Assembly: GCA_017399445.1 (NCBI GenBank)
Contig: JAFQCM010000127.1
Location: 42,312 to 106,311, forward strand
Reading direction: 5' to 3'
DNA from: Lachnospiraceae bacterium
Lineage (GTDB): Bacteria > Bacillota > Clostridia > Lachnospirales > Lachnospiraceae
DNA: 64,000 bases
Shown: piece by piece, positions 25,857 through 35,490 of the stretch
Position numbering within the stretch: position 1 is the first letter of the stretch
Layout of the letters: the number at the start of each line of letters is the position of its first letter
Made by a program: the position numbers and the translations under genes
The notes under the pieces: generated by a model
Database searches by the model: none
Told to the model about the DNA's origin: nothing
Seen by the model: only the letters and a program-made list of their open reading frames with translations

Positions 25857-26714
25857 TTACCACTGCTTTCTATAAACCTTCGGCGTAGTTCCTTCTAATT
25901 TTTTAAAAACTTTCGTAAAATAATTGGTATCCGGTATTCCACATTTTCTTGCAATCTCCTCAATTTTCAAATCCGAAAACCGTAGCAAAGTTTTAGCATA
26001 AGTAATCCTGCATGCTGTAATATGATTTCCTATAGTCATACCATAAACCTCTTTAAACTCTCGTGCTAAATGATATTTGCTGATAAAAAAGTGATCAGCA
26101 ATAGAACTAAGAGAAAGGTCTTCCATAAAATTCAGGTCAATATATTCTTTAATTTCTTTTAATTTTCCAGAAGAGGTATCTAAGTTTTCCTTTTGATTTC
26201 TACTAATACACAAAGTTAGTAAATCTGTAATGGTTTTATGTATCAAAAACTCCGAAGATAAATCTTTTTTAGAAGATAATTGCATACACTGTTCAATCAT
26301 TGTGGTGAAATCAGTGTAATTTTCTACATGAAATAAAAGGGTAGGAACCAGTACATTGTAATAGGTAAGATAAGGAGATACCATATTCCCATTAAAATGA
26401 ATCCACATTAGTTCCCAGGGTTCCTCCTCACTGCTTTGATGGGAGTAAGGATGATTACAGTCAATTAAAAGACAGTTTTTAGGAAAAAGAAAATATTCCT
26501 GATTTTGATAAGTGAATTTTCCTTTGCCAGATAAAACAATCAGAAAAAGATAGGAATTTAAGTTTTCACGTTTCGAAATATGACTTTTTAAACTTTTTAA
26601 ATAGCCGGCCTCCTGAAGGTATAAAAGGTTAGTCTTGGCAAAATCACTAGGAGTATTGATTATTCGATTGGATTCAGTTACTTTGCTGGTATTGGAAAAA
26701 GAAAAATTCTGCAT
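25857..26714 (-). CDS. AraC-family transcriptional regulator
   Basis: About 285 residues: an N-terminal cupin-like ligand-binding domain (LVLSGKGKFTYQNQEYFLFP, then CNHPYSHQSSEEEPWELMWIHFNG) and a C-terminal AraC double helix-turn-helix (IKEYIDLNFMEDLSLSSIA, then KIEEIARKCGIPDTNYFTKVF). The WELMWIHF motif is typical of sugar-responsive members. ATG at 26714 is preferred because AGGAGG lies seven bases upstream. It is divergent from gmd-fcl-manC with a near-perfect palindrome between, but may regulate another locus. Confidence 0.9.
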   Translation of the reverse strand: MQNFSFSNTSKVTESNRIINTPSDFAKTNLLYLQEAGYLKSLKSHISKRENLNSYLFLIVLSGKGKFTYQNQEYFLFPKNCLLIDCNHPYSHQSSEEEPWELMWIHFNGNMVSPYLTYYNVLVPTLLFHVENYTDFTTMIEQCMQLSSKKDLSSEFLIHKTITDLLTLCISRNQKENLDTSSGKLKEIKEYIDLNFMEDLSLSSIADHFFISKYHLAREFKEVYGMTIGNHITACRITYAKTLLRFSDLKIEEIARKCGIPDTNYFTKVFKKLEGTTPKVYRKQW

Positions 26715-26768
26715 GGTAAAACCTCCTAAATAATTCATAGTATTTTCACTGTAAATAATTGCTTTTTG

Positions 26769-26801
26769 TAGTAAAAAATTGCTGGTAGCAATATTTTACT
26801 A
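26769..26801. promoter_or_regulatory. 33-bp palindrome between AraC gene and gmd
   Basis: TAGTAAAAAATTGCT and AGCAATATTTTACTA are complementary over 15 bases with one mismatch and a 3-base centre. It sits in the divergent regulatory region. Candidates are an operator for the AraC regulator or another protein that regulates both directions; AraC proteins usually prefer direct repeats, so the binder is uncertain. Confidence 0.5.
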
Positions 26802-26907
26802 TAAAAAGTCAATTCAAGGCATTTACTTGATGAATATAGTATATTATACTAGCAAAAGAAATACAAGAAAATACTATTTATAAAAAAAGAGGAAAGAGGT
26901 ATAACAA

Positions 26908-27978
26908 ATGAGTAAAGTAGCTTTGATTACAGGTATCACAGGTCAGGACGGTTCTTATTTAGCAGAATTGTTATTGGAAAAAGGATATGAAGTACATGGT
27001 ATTATCAGACGTCACAGCACTATCTGCACTGACAGAATTGACCATTTATACAATAATAAAGATTTAAAAGATAAGAGATTTTTCCTCCATCATGGAGATT
27101 TGACCGATTCTTGTAACCTGCTTTCTTTAATTAATAAAATTAAACCAGATGAAGTATATAATCTGGCAGCTCAGTCTCATGTGGCAGTATCTTTTGAGGT
27201 GCCGGAATATACAGCAGAAGCAACTGGAGTTGGTACGATTCGATTGTTAGACGCCATTCATCAAAGTGGATTAAAATGTAAATTTTACCAGGCATCTACT
27301 TCTGAATTGTTTGGAGGTCTTCCTGGAACAGCACCACAGAGTGAAAAAACACCATTTTATCCAAAGAGTCCATATGGAGCAGCAAAATTGTATTCCTATT
27401 GGATTACAGTAAACTACAGAGAATCCTATGACATGTTTGCATGTAATGGTATTTTATTTAATCATGAATCTCCAAGAAGAGGGGAAACTTTCGTAACCCG
27501 TAAGATTACAAGAGCAGTAGCAGATATTATGGCAGGAAATCAGGAAACCTTGTATCTTGGAAATATGAATGCAAAAAGAGACTGGGGATTTGCTGGAGAT
27601 TATGTAGAAGGAATGTGGAGAATTTTACAGCAGGATAAGCCAGGAGACTATGTGCTTGCTACCAATGAAACTCATACTGTACGAGAATTCGTTGAATTAA
27701 GTTTTGCAGAAGTTGGTGTGGAAATTGAATGGCAGGGAGAAGGAGTAGAAGAAAAAGGAATTGATAAGAAGACTGGAAAAGTATTAGTTGCTGTCAATCC
27801 AAGATACTTCAGACCTGCAGAAGTAGAACTTCTCTGGGGAGATGCTACAAAAGCAGAAACAGAACTTGGCTGGAAGCGAAAAGTAAGCTTTAAAGAACTG
27901 GTAGCCATGATGGTAGACAGTGATATGAAAGCTATTGCAGGAATTGGTGCTAAGGAATTTAGAGAGAAGAATGCATAG
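26908..27978 (+). CDS. gmd: GDP-mannose 4,6-dehydratase
   Basis: First committed step to GDP-L-fucose. Short-chain dehydrogenase fold: NADP loop [37 protein letters not shown], and the catalytic YGAAK in [13 protein letters not shown] preceded by [27 protein letters not shown] is diagnostic for GMD. Length 356. GGAAAGAGG precedes ATG. It forms an operon with fcl (12 bases on) and manC, giving mannose-1-phosphate to GDP-fucose in one transcript. Confidence 0.97.
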   Translation: MSKVALITGITGQDGSYLAELLLEKGYEVHGIIRRHSTICTDRIDHLYNNKDLKDKRFFLHHGDLTDSCNLLSLINKIKPDEVYNLAAQSHVAVSFEVPEYTAEATGVGTIRLLDAIHQSGLKCKFYQASTSELFGGLPGTAPQSEKTPFYPKSPYGAAKLYSYWITVNYRESYDMFACNGILFNHESPRRGETFVTRKITRAVADIMAGNQETLYLGNMNAKRDWGFAGDYVEGMWRILQQDKPGDYVLATNETHTVREFVELSFAEVGVEIEWQGEGVEEKGIDKKTGKVLVAVNPRYFRPAEVELLWGDATKAETELGWKRKVSFKELVAMMVDSDMKAIAGIGAKEFREKNA

Positions 27979-27989
27979 GAGAGGGCAGC

Positions 27990-28931
27990 ATGGATAAGAA
28001 TGGAAAAATTTACGTAGCAGGCCATCGGGGAATGGTGGGTTCTGCTATTGTAAGAGAATTAGAAAAACAAGGGTATACCAATATTGTAACAAGAACTTCC
28101 AAAGAGCTGGATTTAAGAAGACAGTCAGAAGTTGAGAAGTTTTTTGAAGAAGAAAAACCAGAATATGTATTTCTGGCAGCAGCAAAAGTTGGGGGAATCA
28201 TGGCAAACAGCAAGCATCCGGCAGATTTTATGTATGACAATATGATTCTGGAAATGAATGTAATTAAAGGTGCTTATGAAAATAAGGTAAAGAAACTGAT
28301 GTTTCTTGGAAGTTCCTGTATTTATCCAAGAATGGCCCCACAGCCAATGCCGGAAAGCTGTCTGCTTACCAGTGCTTTAGAGCAGACCAATGAAGCCTAT
28401 GCCCTGGCAAAGATTTCCGGATTAAAATATTGCGAATATTTAAACAAGCAGTATGGAACTGATTATATTAGTGTAATGCCAACCAATCTTTATGGACCAA
28501 ATGATAATTATCATCCGGAACATTCGCATGTTCTGCCAGCATTAATCCGCCGTTTCCATGAAGCGAAGGAAAACGGCTTAGCAGAAGTTGTTATTTGGGG
28601 AACAGGTACTCCATTAAGAGAGTTCTTATATGTGGATGATTTGGCGGAAGCATGCGTTTATCTAATGAATAATTATTCAGGGGATGAAACTGTAAATTTA
28701 GGAACCGGAAAAGAAGTAACCATTAAAGAACTGGCAGAAACCGTAAAGGAAATTGTAGGATTTGAGGGAACATTAACTTTTGATACCACAAAACCAGATG
28801 GAACACCAAGAAAATTGTTGGATGTAAGCAAATTAGAAAGTTTAGGATGGAAGTACCATACAGAGTTAAAAGAGGGAATTAGACTTGCCTATGAAGATTT
28901 CTTAAACAGTGAAGTCCGGGCAGAACGATAG
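27990..28931 (+). CDS. fcl: GDP-L-fucose synthase
   Basis: NADPH-dependent epimerase-reductase that converts GDP-4-keto-6-deoxymannose to GDP-L-fucose. [16 protein letters not shown] is the nucleotide loop; [26 protein letters not shown] and the catalytic [15 protein letters not shown] follow, then [21 protein letters not shown]. Length 313 is standard. Its end lies close to the manC start, consistent with one mRNA. Fucosylated surface glycans are the probable end use; no fucosyltransferase is next to it. Confidence 0.96.
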   Translation: MDKNGKIYVAGHRGMVGSAIVRELEKQGYTNIVTRTSKELDLRRQSEVEKFFEEEKPEYVFLAAAKVGGIMANSKHPADFMYDNMILEMNVIKGAYENKVKKLMFLGSSCIYPRMAPQPMPESCLLTSALEQTNEAYALAKISGLKYCEYLNKQYGTDYISVMPTNLYGPNDNYHPEHSHVLPALIRRFHEAKENGLAEVVIWGTGTPLREFLYVDDLAEACVYLMNNYSGDETVNLGTGKEVTIKELAETVKEIVGFEGTLTFDTTKPDGTPRKLLDVSKLESLGWKYHTELKEGIRLAYEDFLNSEVRAER

Positions 28932-28944
28932 GAAGGGTGAAGTT

Positions 28945-30015
28945 ATGAAAAATACAGCACTGATTATGGCTGGAGGCAGGGGAGAACGTTTCTGGCCAAG
29001 AAGCAGAAAGAATTTGCCAAAGCAGTTTTTGTGTTTAACTGATGATGGAAAAAGTATGATTCAGCTCACAGTGGAAAGAATACAGAGTTTAGTTGATATA
29101 GAAGATGTGTATATTGCTACTAATAAAAGCTACAAGAAACTAGTAATGGAACAATTACCTGATATTCCGGAAGAAAATATTCTTTGTGAACCAGTAGGAC
29201 GAAATACCGCTCCTTGTATTGGTTTAGGTGCAGTTCATATTGCAAAAAAATATGAAGATGCCATTATGATGGTATTGCCTTCCGACCATTTAATTAAGCA
29301 CAATAAAATGTTTGTAAGGACTTTAAAGGATGCCATTAAAATTGCAGAAAAGGATACCAATCTGGTAACTCTTGGAATTACGCCTACTTATCCGGAAACA
29401 GGATATGGATATATTAAGTTTGATGAGGAAGAAACCAGCGGAAATGGTTATGCGGTAGACCGGTTTGTGGAAAAACCAAACTATGAGATTGCTAAAGAAT
29501 ATTTAAATTCGGGAGAATATTTATGGAATAGTGGTATGTTTGTGTGGAAAGTTTCTTCTATTTTAGCAAACATGGAAAAATTTATGCCAGATACCATGAA
29601 AGGTTTGAATTCCATTAAAGAATCTATTGGCACAAAAGTACAGGAAGAAGTGTTGGAAAAAGAGTTTGCCAATTTAGAATCTGTTTCTGTAGATTATGGC
29701 ATTATGGAAAAGGCAGAAAACATATATATTATTCCCGGTGCTTTTGGCTGGGACGATGTAGGTTCTTGGAATGCTGTAGAACGTATTAAACAGACAAATG
29801 AATTTGGAAATACTGTTACTGGTAATGTGATTACCATTGATACAAAAAATTGTATTATTGAGGGACAGGAAAAACTGATTGCAACGGTAGGTTTGGAAAA
29901 TTTAGTGATTGTAGATACAGAAGATGCTACTTTGATTTGCAATAAAAACAGTACAGGGGATATTAAAAAGATATTAGAGAATCTTAAAATTTGCAATAGA
30001 ACAGAATATATTTAA
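28945..30015 (+). CDS. manC: Mannose-1-phosphate guanylyltransferase
   Basis: Makes GDP-mannose, the substrate of Gmd. Nucleotidyltransferase motif IMAGGRGERFWPRSRKNLPK at the N-terminus, then EPVGRNTAPCIGLGA near residue 85, PSDHLI near 110, FVEKPNYEIAKEYL near 175 and WNSGMFVWK near 195. About 356 residues, i.e. the short GMP-only form without a C-terminal phosphomannose isomerase domain. ATG at 28945 is preferred over the in-frame ATG at 28909, which lies inside fcl. A phosphomannomutase is not in the window. Confidence 0.96.
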   Translation: MKNTALIMAGGRGERFWPRSRKNLPKQFLCLTDDGKSMIQLTVERIQSLVDIEDVYIATNKSYKKLVMEQLPDIPEENILCEPVGRNTAPCIGLGAVHIAKKYEDAIMMVLPSDHLIKHNKMFVRTLKDAIKIAEKDTNLVTLGITPTYPETGYGYIKFDEEETSGNGYAVDRFVEKPNYEIAKEYLNSGEYLWNSGMFVWKVSSILANMEKFMPDTMKGLNSIKESIGTKVQEEVLEKEFANLESVSVDYGIMEKAENIYIIPGAFGWDDVGSWNAVERIKQTNEFGNTVTGNVITIDTKNCIIEGQEKLIATVGLENLVIVDTEDATLICNKNSTGDIKKILENLKICNRTEYI

Positions 30016-30027
30016 GTATGGAAGAAA

Positions 30028-30056
30028 AGGGAATCGCATAGGGCGGTTCCTTTTTG
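30028..30056 (+). terminator. Terminator of the gmd-fcl-manC operon
   Basis: GGAATCGC and GCGGTTCC form an 8-bp stem (one G-T pair) with a 5-base loop followed by TTTTTG. Confidence 0.85.
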
Positions 30057-30091
30057 TGATTGAAAAATGGGAAAGAAGTACTAAAAAGTAG

Positions 30092-30120
30092 TTGACATAA
30101 GGAAGAAGAAATAGTATATT
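30092..30120 (+). promoter_or_regulatory. Sigma-A promoter for the CotH gene
   Basis: Consensus TTGACA, a 17-base spacer and TATATT, about 70 bases before the CotH start codon. Confidence 0.7.
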
Positions 30121-30193
30121 AAATGAGGAGTTGAGAAATTAATAAAAATGTAATAAAAATGAAAAGAAAAAGAAAGAAAATAGGAGAGTAAGT

Positions 30194-33100
30194 ATGAACA
30201 AGAAAACTTTGAAAAACAGAATTCTTGCATGGTTTATGATTTGTGTATGTGCCATCAGCGGTTTGTCTGATTGTGTTATGGCAAATGCTACTGGGATTAC
30301 TACACCAGACATTCCGGTGCAGGAAGTTGTGATTCCTGAAGTGGTTACCAATTCTAAAAATACACTTTGGGTGGATGGAAGCAGTTATAGTGACAATGAA
30401 AGTCTCGATGCCATTAAATGGCATTATGAGTCGAAGGAAGGACGTTATTACTTATATTTACCATCCAGTACAAATTTAGAAAATCTGACAGTATGGAATT
30501 CTTTTGAACAGACATTATATGTAAATGGTACAAAAGTAGAAAATGGAGAAACTACCAATATTTTTGCAGGAGGAGGAAATTTTACATTAACTGCAGGAAG
30601 TACTACTTATCAATTAACAGTAATGAAATCAGAAAATATTAATACGATATTTCTTACCACAGAAAGTGGAAGTTTAGACAGTGTCCATGCCAGCAAATCC
30701 AACAAAGATTCTGGTGATATGGTATATGTAGATGAAAAAGGTAAAGCAGAGCAGGTTGGATTAGAACAGATTAAGGGCAGAGGAAATTCTTCCTGGAAGG
30801 CAGCCCAGGAACTGTTTTATAAATATCCATATAATATTAAGCTATCTTCCAAGGTGAAATTATTTGGTATGGAAAAATCTAAGAAATGGTGTTTACTTGC
30901 CAATGATTTTGATCAGTCATTGATTCGTAATAAGTTTATATTTGATTTGGCAGAAGATGCCGGAATGGCTTATACACCAGAGTCAGAATATGCAGATGTA
31001 TATCAGAATGGAAGATATATAGGAAATTATCTGGTTACTTCCAAGGTAGAAGTAGATTCTAAACGTGTTGATATTTACGATTTAGAAGGTGAAACAGAAG
31101 ATGTAAATAGTGAAGACTTAGACAGTTATTCCAGAGGTGGTTCCACTTCTGGTGCTAGTGCCGGAACCTATAAATATTATAATATTCCAAATAATCCGGA
31201 AGATATTACTGGAGGATATTTATTAGAATTTGAATTAGATGAACGATATCCGGATGAAGTCAGTGGGTTTGTCAGCAATCGAAGACAACAAGTGGTAGTA
31301 AAAACTCCAGAATTTGCTTCAAAAGAACAGGTAAAGTATATTAGAGATTATTTCCAGCAGATGGAAGATGCAGTTTATTCAACAGATGGATATAATGCAG
31401 CTGGAAAGTATTACACAGAATATATGGATATTACTTCAGCGGCTCAGATGTATATTATTGAAGAATTAACTATGGAAAATGATGCCAATGCAACTAGTTT
31501 TTATTGTTATAAAGATACCGATGATGTAATTCGTTTTGGTCCGGTTTGGGACTATGACTGGGGAATTGGTGGATATAATAAGAAAGAATTACTAGATACA
31601 GATTACTTATATGTTCAAAATAAAACAATTTACAATAATGCAACACAGAAATGTTTATTAGCAGCTTTATGTACTCACAAGGACTTCATGGCAGAAGTAG
31701 AAAGAGTATGGAAAGAAGATTTTTATCCATTATTACAGGTAAGTATCGGAGCAGTGACAGCTTCAACTGAAAATGTGGTTTCTCTTAAAGAATATGCTTC
31801 ATTGGTTGAAACTTCTGCAAATATGAATTTTCATAGATTTAAATTTTTAGGAACTACTTACTGGGGAAGTACATATACTGGAAAAACTTTTGAAGAAAAT
31901 GTAAACTATGTGGATAGTTTTGTAAAAGAACGTGTGGAGTTTCTGAATACCTATTTTTCACAGTTAAGTAAAGAAGCTGTAGTTTATTTTGATAATTCTG
32001 CAGCAAAATGGTCAGAAGTATATGCTTATGTTTGGAATGATAATACAAAAACCGTAGTACCAGGAACTTTAATAGATGCTCAAAAGCAGATTTATAAATT
32101 TGAAATCACTGGTCCTTATGAAAACATTATTTTCAAAAACACAGATGGAACAACTTCCTGGAGAATTCAGACCAATGATTTAGTTATTCCAACCGATACT
32201 AAGAATTGTTACAAGCCAAATGGAACAGCAACAAAATGTTACGGTTCCTGGTATGAGTACATAGAAGGAGAAGCTACTCCAACACCAACAATAGACCCAT
32301 CGTCCAATAAGATTACATTATACTATAATAGCGGCTGGACTAATGCATATGTCCATTATAAAGTGAATAATGTATGGACAACCGTACCAGGTATGAAAAT
32401 GCAGGCAACAAATGAATATGCAGGTTATACGTATAAATGTACCATTAATTTAGGAACAGCTGATTCAGCCACAGTGTGTTTTAATAATGGAAATGGTTCC
32501 TGGGACAGTAAAAATGGTGCTAATTATATCATTCCAGCAGGATGTTATGGTGTAAGTGTTGGAACAGTGTATAAATTACAGTCATTAGAGGTGACTCCGA
32601 CGATAGTACCAACCAAAGCAGTAACTCCAACAGCCGAACCAACAGCAACGGTAACACCAACAATATCAGCAGAGCCAACAATAACAGCAACAGTAGCACC
32701 AACAATAACAGCTACACCATCACCAATAGTAGAGCCAACAATAACAGCCACACCATCACCAACCGCGAAACCTACAGTAATTCCAACACCGGCAGAAAAC
32801 AAAGTTACTGTATATTATAGCAATAGTAACTGGTCAAAAGCCAATATTCATTATAGAGTAAATGGTGTATGGACTACTGTACCAGGAGTTGCTATGGAAA
32901 AGGCGGAAGCAGATTCCAGATATTCATGGAAATTTACTATTAATTTAGGAGAAGAAACCAGTGCCACAGTATGCTTTAATAATGGAAATGGTTCCTGGGA
33001 CAGCAATAACAGCAAAAACTATAGTGTAGGAACAGGAGATTATGGTATTAGTAATGGTGTTGTGAAAAAAATAAGTGAAATAACCGGCGAAAATACTATG

Positions 33101-33370
33101 ACAGTATACTACAGCAATAGTAACTGGAGCCAGACATATCTTCATTATAAGGTAAACGATGTATGGACTGCGGTACCAGGAGTAAAAATGGAAAGCAGTG
33201 ATGTAAGTGGTTATACTTGGATGTATACTATTAATTTAGAAGATACTGACAGTGTAGTGGTATGTTTTAATAATGGATATGGTTCCTGGGACAGTAAAAA
33301 TGGTGCTAACTACACATTATCAGGAGAAAAGGTGGGAGTGAAAAACGGAATAATTTATACAATAGAATAA
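30194..33370 (+). CDS. Secreted CotH-kinase protein with carbohydrate-binding repeats
   Basis: A 1058-residue secreted protein. A signal peptide (ILAWFMICVCAISGLSDCVMANA) is followed by a small Ig-like segment and a CotH domain (about 150-600) with IKGRGNSSWKAA, RNKFIFDLAEDAGM, NGRYIGNYLVTSKVEVDS and the kinase-type VWDYDWGIGG. Behind it come one CBM26-like module (VVYFDNSAAKWSEVYAYVW) and three CBM25-like modules (KITLYYNSGWTNAYVHYK type, each ending CFNNGNGSWDS), with a Thr/Pro linker of about 65 residues between the first and second CBM25 module. CotH proteins phosphorylate extracellular substrates in spore coats; the modules suggest starch-like glycan binding. No sortase motif. Confidence 0.9.
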   Translation: MNKKTLKNRILAWFMICVCAISGLSDCVMANATGITTPDIPVQEVVIPEVVTNSKNTLWVDGSSYSDNESLDAIKWHYESKEGRYYLYLPSSTNLENLTVWNSFEQTLYVNGTKVENGETTNIFAGGGNFTLTAGSTTYQLTVMKSENINTIFLTTESGSLDSVHASKSNKDSGDMVYVDEKGKAEQVGLEQIKGRGNSSWKAAQELFYKYPYNIKLSSKVKLFGMEKSKKWCLLANDFDQSLIRNKFIFDLAEDAGMAYTPESEYADVYQNGRYIGNYLVTSKVEVDSKRVDIYDLEGETEDVNSEDLDSYSRGGSTSGASAGTYKYYNIPNNPEDITGGYLLEFELDERYPDEVSGFVSNRRQQVVVKTPEFASKEQVKYIRDYFQQMEDAVYSTDGYNAAGKYYTEYMDITSAAQMYIIEELTMENDANATSFYCYKDTDDVIRFGPVWDYDWGIGGYNKKELLDTDYLYVQNKTIYNNATQKCLLAALCTHKDFMAEVERVWKEDFYPLLQVSIGAVTASTENVVSLKEYASLVETSANMNFHRFKFLGTTYWGSTYTGKTFEENVNYVDSFVKERVEFLNTYFSQLSKEAVVYFDNSAAKWSEVYAYVWNDNTKTVVPGTLIDAQKQIYKFEITGPYENIIFKNTDGTTSWRIQTNDLVIPTDTKNCYKPNGTATKCYGSWYEYIEGEATPTPTIDPSSNKITLYYNSGWTNAYVHYKVNNVWTTVPGMKMQATNEYAGYTYKCTINLGTADSATVCFNNGNGSWDSKNGANYIIPAGCYGVSVGTVYKLQSLEVTPTIVPTKAVTPTAEPTATVTPTISAEPTITATVAPTITATPSPIVEPTITATPSPTAKPTVIPTPAENKVTVYYSNSNWSKANIHYRVNGVWTTVPGVAMEKAEADSRYSWKFTINLGEETSATVCFNNGNGSWDSNNSKNYSVGTGDYGISNGVVKKISEITGENTMTVYYSNSNWSQTYLHYKVNDVWTAVPGVKMESSDVSGYTWMYTINLEDTDSVVVCFNNGYGSWDSKNGANYTLSGEKVGVKNGIIYTIE

Positions 33371-33411
33371 ATAAAAGAAAGTTTAAGAAATTTCCCTATA
33401 GAATGAGGAGT

Positions 33412-33438
33412 GCCCCGTCATCTTTCGATGAACGGGGC
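33412..33438 (+). terminator. Hairpin after the CotH gene
   Basis: GCCCCGT with CATC pairs with GATG and ACGGGGC around TTTC. The trailing T-run is weak (TATTATG). The rest of the 0.39-kb gap up to ppaC is AT-rich and holds only the ppaC promoter. Confidence 0.5.
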
Positions 33439-33683
33439 TATTATGAAAAAATTTATCTATGTGTGTAATGAAAACACTTCGTATAACTCATTTCTAAGTT
33501 GAATTCAGTATAGCAAGAGTGTATGAATAAAATATGAACAAGCTGTGAATTTATTGTGAAATATATACAAAAGAACTGTGTCGAGCAGAGAAAAAACAAA
33601 CAAAATACACAAAAGAAGAGAAATAAGAAGGAAAAGGATTGTATTTTTACGTTAAAATCAAGGAAATTGGAAAGAATCTTTTG

Positions 33684-33711
33684 TTGACGAATGCATAAAA
33701 ATATGTAAAAT
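33684..33711 (+). promoter_or_regulatory. Promoter for ppaC
   Basis: TTGACG, a 16-base spacer and TAAAAT, about 45 bases before the ppaC start. Confidence 0.55.
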
Positions 33712-33756
33712 TATATATTGTGATAAAAATCAATACCAAAAGAAAGAAGGAATATC

Positions 33757-34701
33757 ATGTCAGAGAACCAAAAAATTTATGTAGTTGGACATAAAAATCC
33801 AGATACAGATTCTATCTGTTCAGCTATTTCCTATGCAGAATTAAAGAGAAGAATTGATGGAGATGCTTACATAGCAAAAAGAGCAGGAAATGTGAATGAA
33901 GAAACTCAGTTTGTATTAGATTATTTTGGAGTGGAAGCACCAGCTTTTTTAGCTGAAGTAGCAGAAGCAGAAAAAGTTATTTTAGTTGATCATAATGAAA
34001 CTTCCCAGGCGGTGGATGGTTTGGAAAAAGCAGAAATCATGGAAGTAATTGATCATCATAAAATCGGAAATATTGAAACTCCGGTTCCAATTTATTTCAG
34101 AAATCAGCCAGTAGGATGTACTGCAACTATTGTTTACCAGATGTACAAGGAAAATGCCCAGGAAGTAACAAAGGAAATTGCAGGTTTATTATGTTCTGCT
34201 ATTATTTCCGATACTTTAATGTTCCGTTCTCCTACTTGTACACCAGTAGATAAAGAAACAGCAATGAAACTTTCAGAAATTGCTGGAATCAGTGATATTG
34301 AAGCTTATGCAATGGAGATGTTCAAAGCAGGAAGCAATCTGGCAGACAAAACACCAGAAGAAATCTTCTTCCAGGATTTCAAAAAGTTTGAAGTAAATGG
34401 TGTAACTTTTGGAGTAGGACAGATTAGTTCTATGGCAACAGAAGAATTATTTGAAATTGCAGACAGATTAAAACCATATATGACAACAGCACGTGAAGAA
34501 CAGGGTGTAGATATGATCTTCTTTATGCTTACTAGCATTTTAGATGAATCTACAAATCTTATTTTTACAGGAGAAAAGGCAGGAGAATTAGTAGAAAAAG
34601 CATATCAGGTATCCTGCCAAGAAGGAGATTACTATAAGTTAGAAGGTGTAGTTTCCAGAAAGAAACAGTTAATTCCTTCCTTTATGGGAGTACTTCAGTA
34701 A
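33757..34701 (+). CDS. ppaC: Manganese-dependent inorganic pyrophosphatase
   Basis: Family II (DHH) pyrophosphatase of 314 residues: VVGHKNPDTDSICSAI, VDHNE, IDHHKIGNIETP and a C-terminal SRKKQLIPSF, the Arg/Lys signature that binds the product. It hydrolyses PPi to drive biosynthesis and requires Mn or Co rather than Mg alone. No regulatory CBS domains are inserted. AAAGAAGGAATATC precedes the ATG. The flavin reductase gene follows in 21 bases. Confidence 0.96.
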   Translation: MSENQKIYVVGHKNPDTDSICSAISYAELKRRIDGDAYIAKRAGNVNEETQFVLDYFGVEAPAFLAEVAEAEKVILVDHNETSQAVDGLEKAEIMEVIDHHKIGNIETPVPIYFRNQPVGCTATIVYQMYKENAQEVTKEIAGLLCSAIISDTLMFRSPTCTPVDKETAMKLSEIAGISDIEAYAMEMFKAGSNLADKTPEEIFFQDFKKFEVNGVTFGVGQISSMATEELFEIADRLKPYMTTAREEQGVDMIFFMLTSILDESTNLIFTGEKAGELVEKAYQVSCQEGDYYKLEGVVSRKKQLIPSFMGVLQ

Positions 34702-34721
34702 ATGTAATTGGAGGAAAGTAA

Positions 34722-35318
34722 ATGGCAAAGCAGGAATGGAAACCGGGAAACATGCTTTATCCTCTGCCGGCAGTGATGGTAAGCGTTGCAGATAAAGAAG
34801 GAAACAGTAATATTATTACTGTAGCATGGACCGGAACAGTATGTACCAATCCTCCAATGCTTTCTATTTCTGTGAGACCGGAGCGGTATTCTTATGCTAT
34901 GATAAAGGAAACAAAAGAATTTGTAGTGAATCTTACTACTGAAAAGCTGGCTTATGCAACCGATTATTGCGGTGTGCGTTCCGGAAGAGAAGTAGACAAG
35001 TTTAAGGAAATGCATTTGACACCTGAGCAGGGAAGTCAAGTAGTAGCACCCATGATTAAAGAAAGTCCGGTTAATATTGAATGTAAAGTGAAAGAAGTGT
35101 TAGAGCTTGGTTCCCATCATATGTTTTTGGCAGAAGTAGTAGCAGTTCATGTAGAGGAAACTTATATGAATGAGAAGAATAAATTCGAACTGTCAAAAGC
35201 AAAACCAATTGTATATTCTCATGGAGAGTATTATGGATTGGGAAAACTTCTTGGAAACTTTGGATATAGTGTTAGAAAAAAGCAAACCGGATATAAAACA
35301 AAATATCGAAAGAAATAA
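34722..35318 (+). CDS. Flavin reductase-like FMN-binding protein
   Basis: A 198-residue split-barrel protein of the flavin reductase (flavoredoxin) family: PLPAVMVSVADKEGNSNIITVAWTGTVCTNPPMLSISVRP is the signature strand-loop region that cradles FMN. EFVVNLTTEKLAYATDYCGVRSGREVDKF follows. Such proteins reduce free flavin or act as electron carriers in anaerobes. It is downstream of ppaC in one transcript, ended by a strong hairpin. The partner oxidoreductase is unknown. Confidence 0.88.
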   Translation: MAKQEWKPGNMLYPLPAVMVSVADKEGNSNIITVAWTGTVCTNPPMLSISVRPERYSYAMIKETKEFVVNLTTEKLAYATDYCGVRSGREVDKFKEMHLTPEQGSQVVAPMIKESPVNIECKVKEVLELGSHHMFLAEVVAVHVEETYMNEKNKFELSKAKPIVYSHGEYYGLGKLLGNFGYSVRKKQTGYKTKYRKK

Positions 35319-35330
35319 AAGGTGAAAATA

Positions 35331-35372
35331 TACAAATCTGAGAAATTTTCTAAGATTTGTATATTTTTTGTT
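35331..35372 (+). terminator. Strong terminator, related to the one at 40443
   Basis: AATATACAAATCT pairs with AGATTTGTATATT followed by TTTTTG. Its outer arms are nearly the same as those of the terminator downstream of the hybrid kinase. Confidence 0.9.
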
Positions 35373-35490
35373 TTGTGCAAAAAATACAAAAAACGGAAGA
35401 TAAATGATGCAAACTTGATAATATAAACGAAATATGCTATTCTTATAAAGGAAATAATCACGAAAATAATAATGAAATGGGGGCAAACTT

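Noticed and set aside
32545..32802. Minus-strand frame and CRISPR-like short repeats
   Set aside because: The repeats encode the Thr/Pro linker of the CotH protein; units are uneven and have no spacers.
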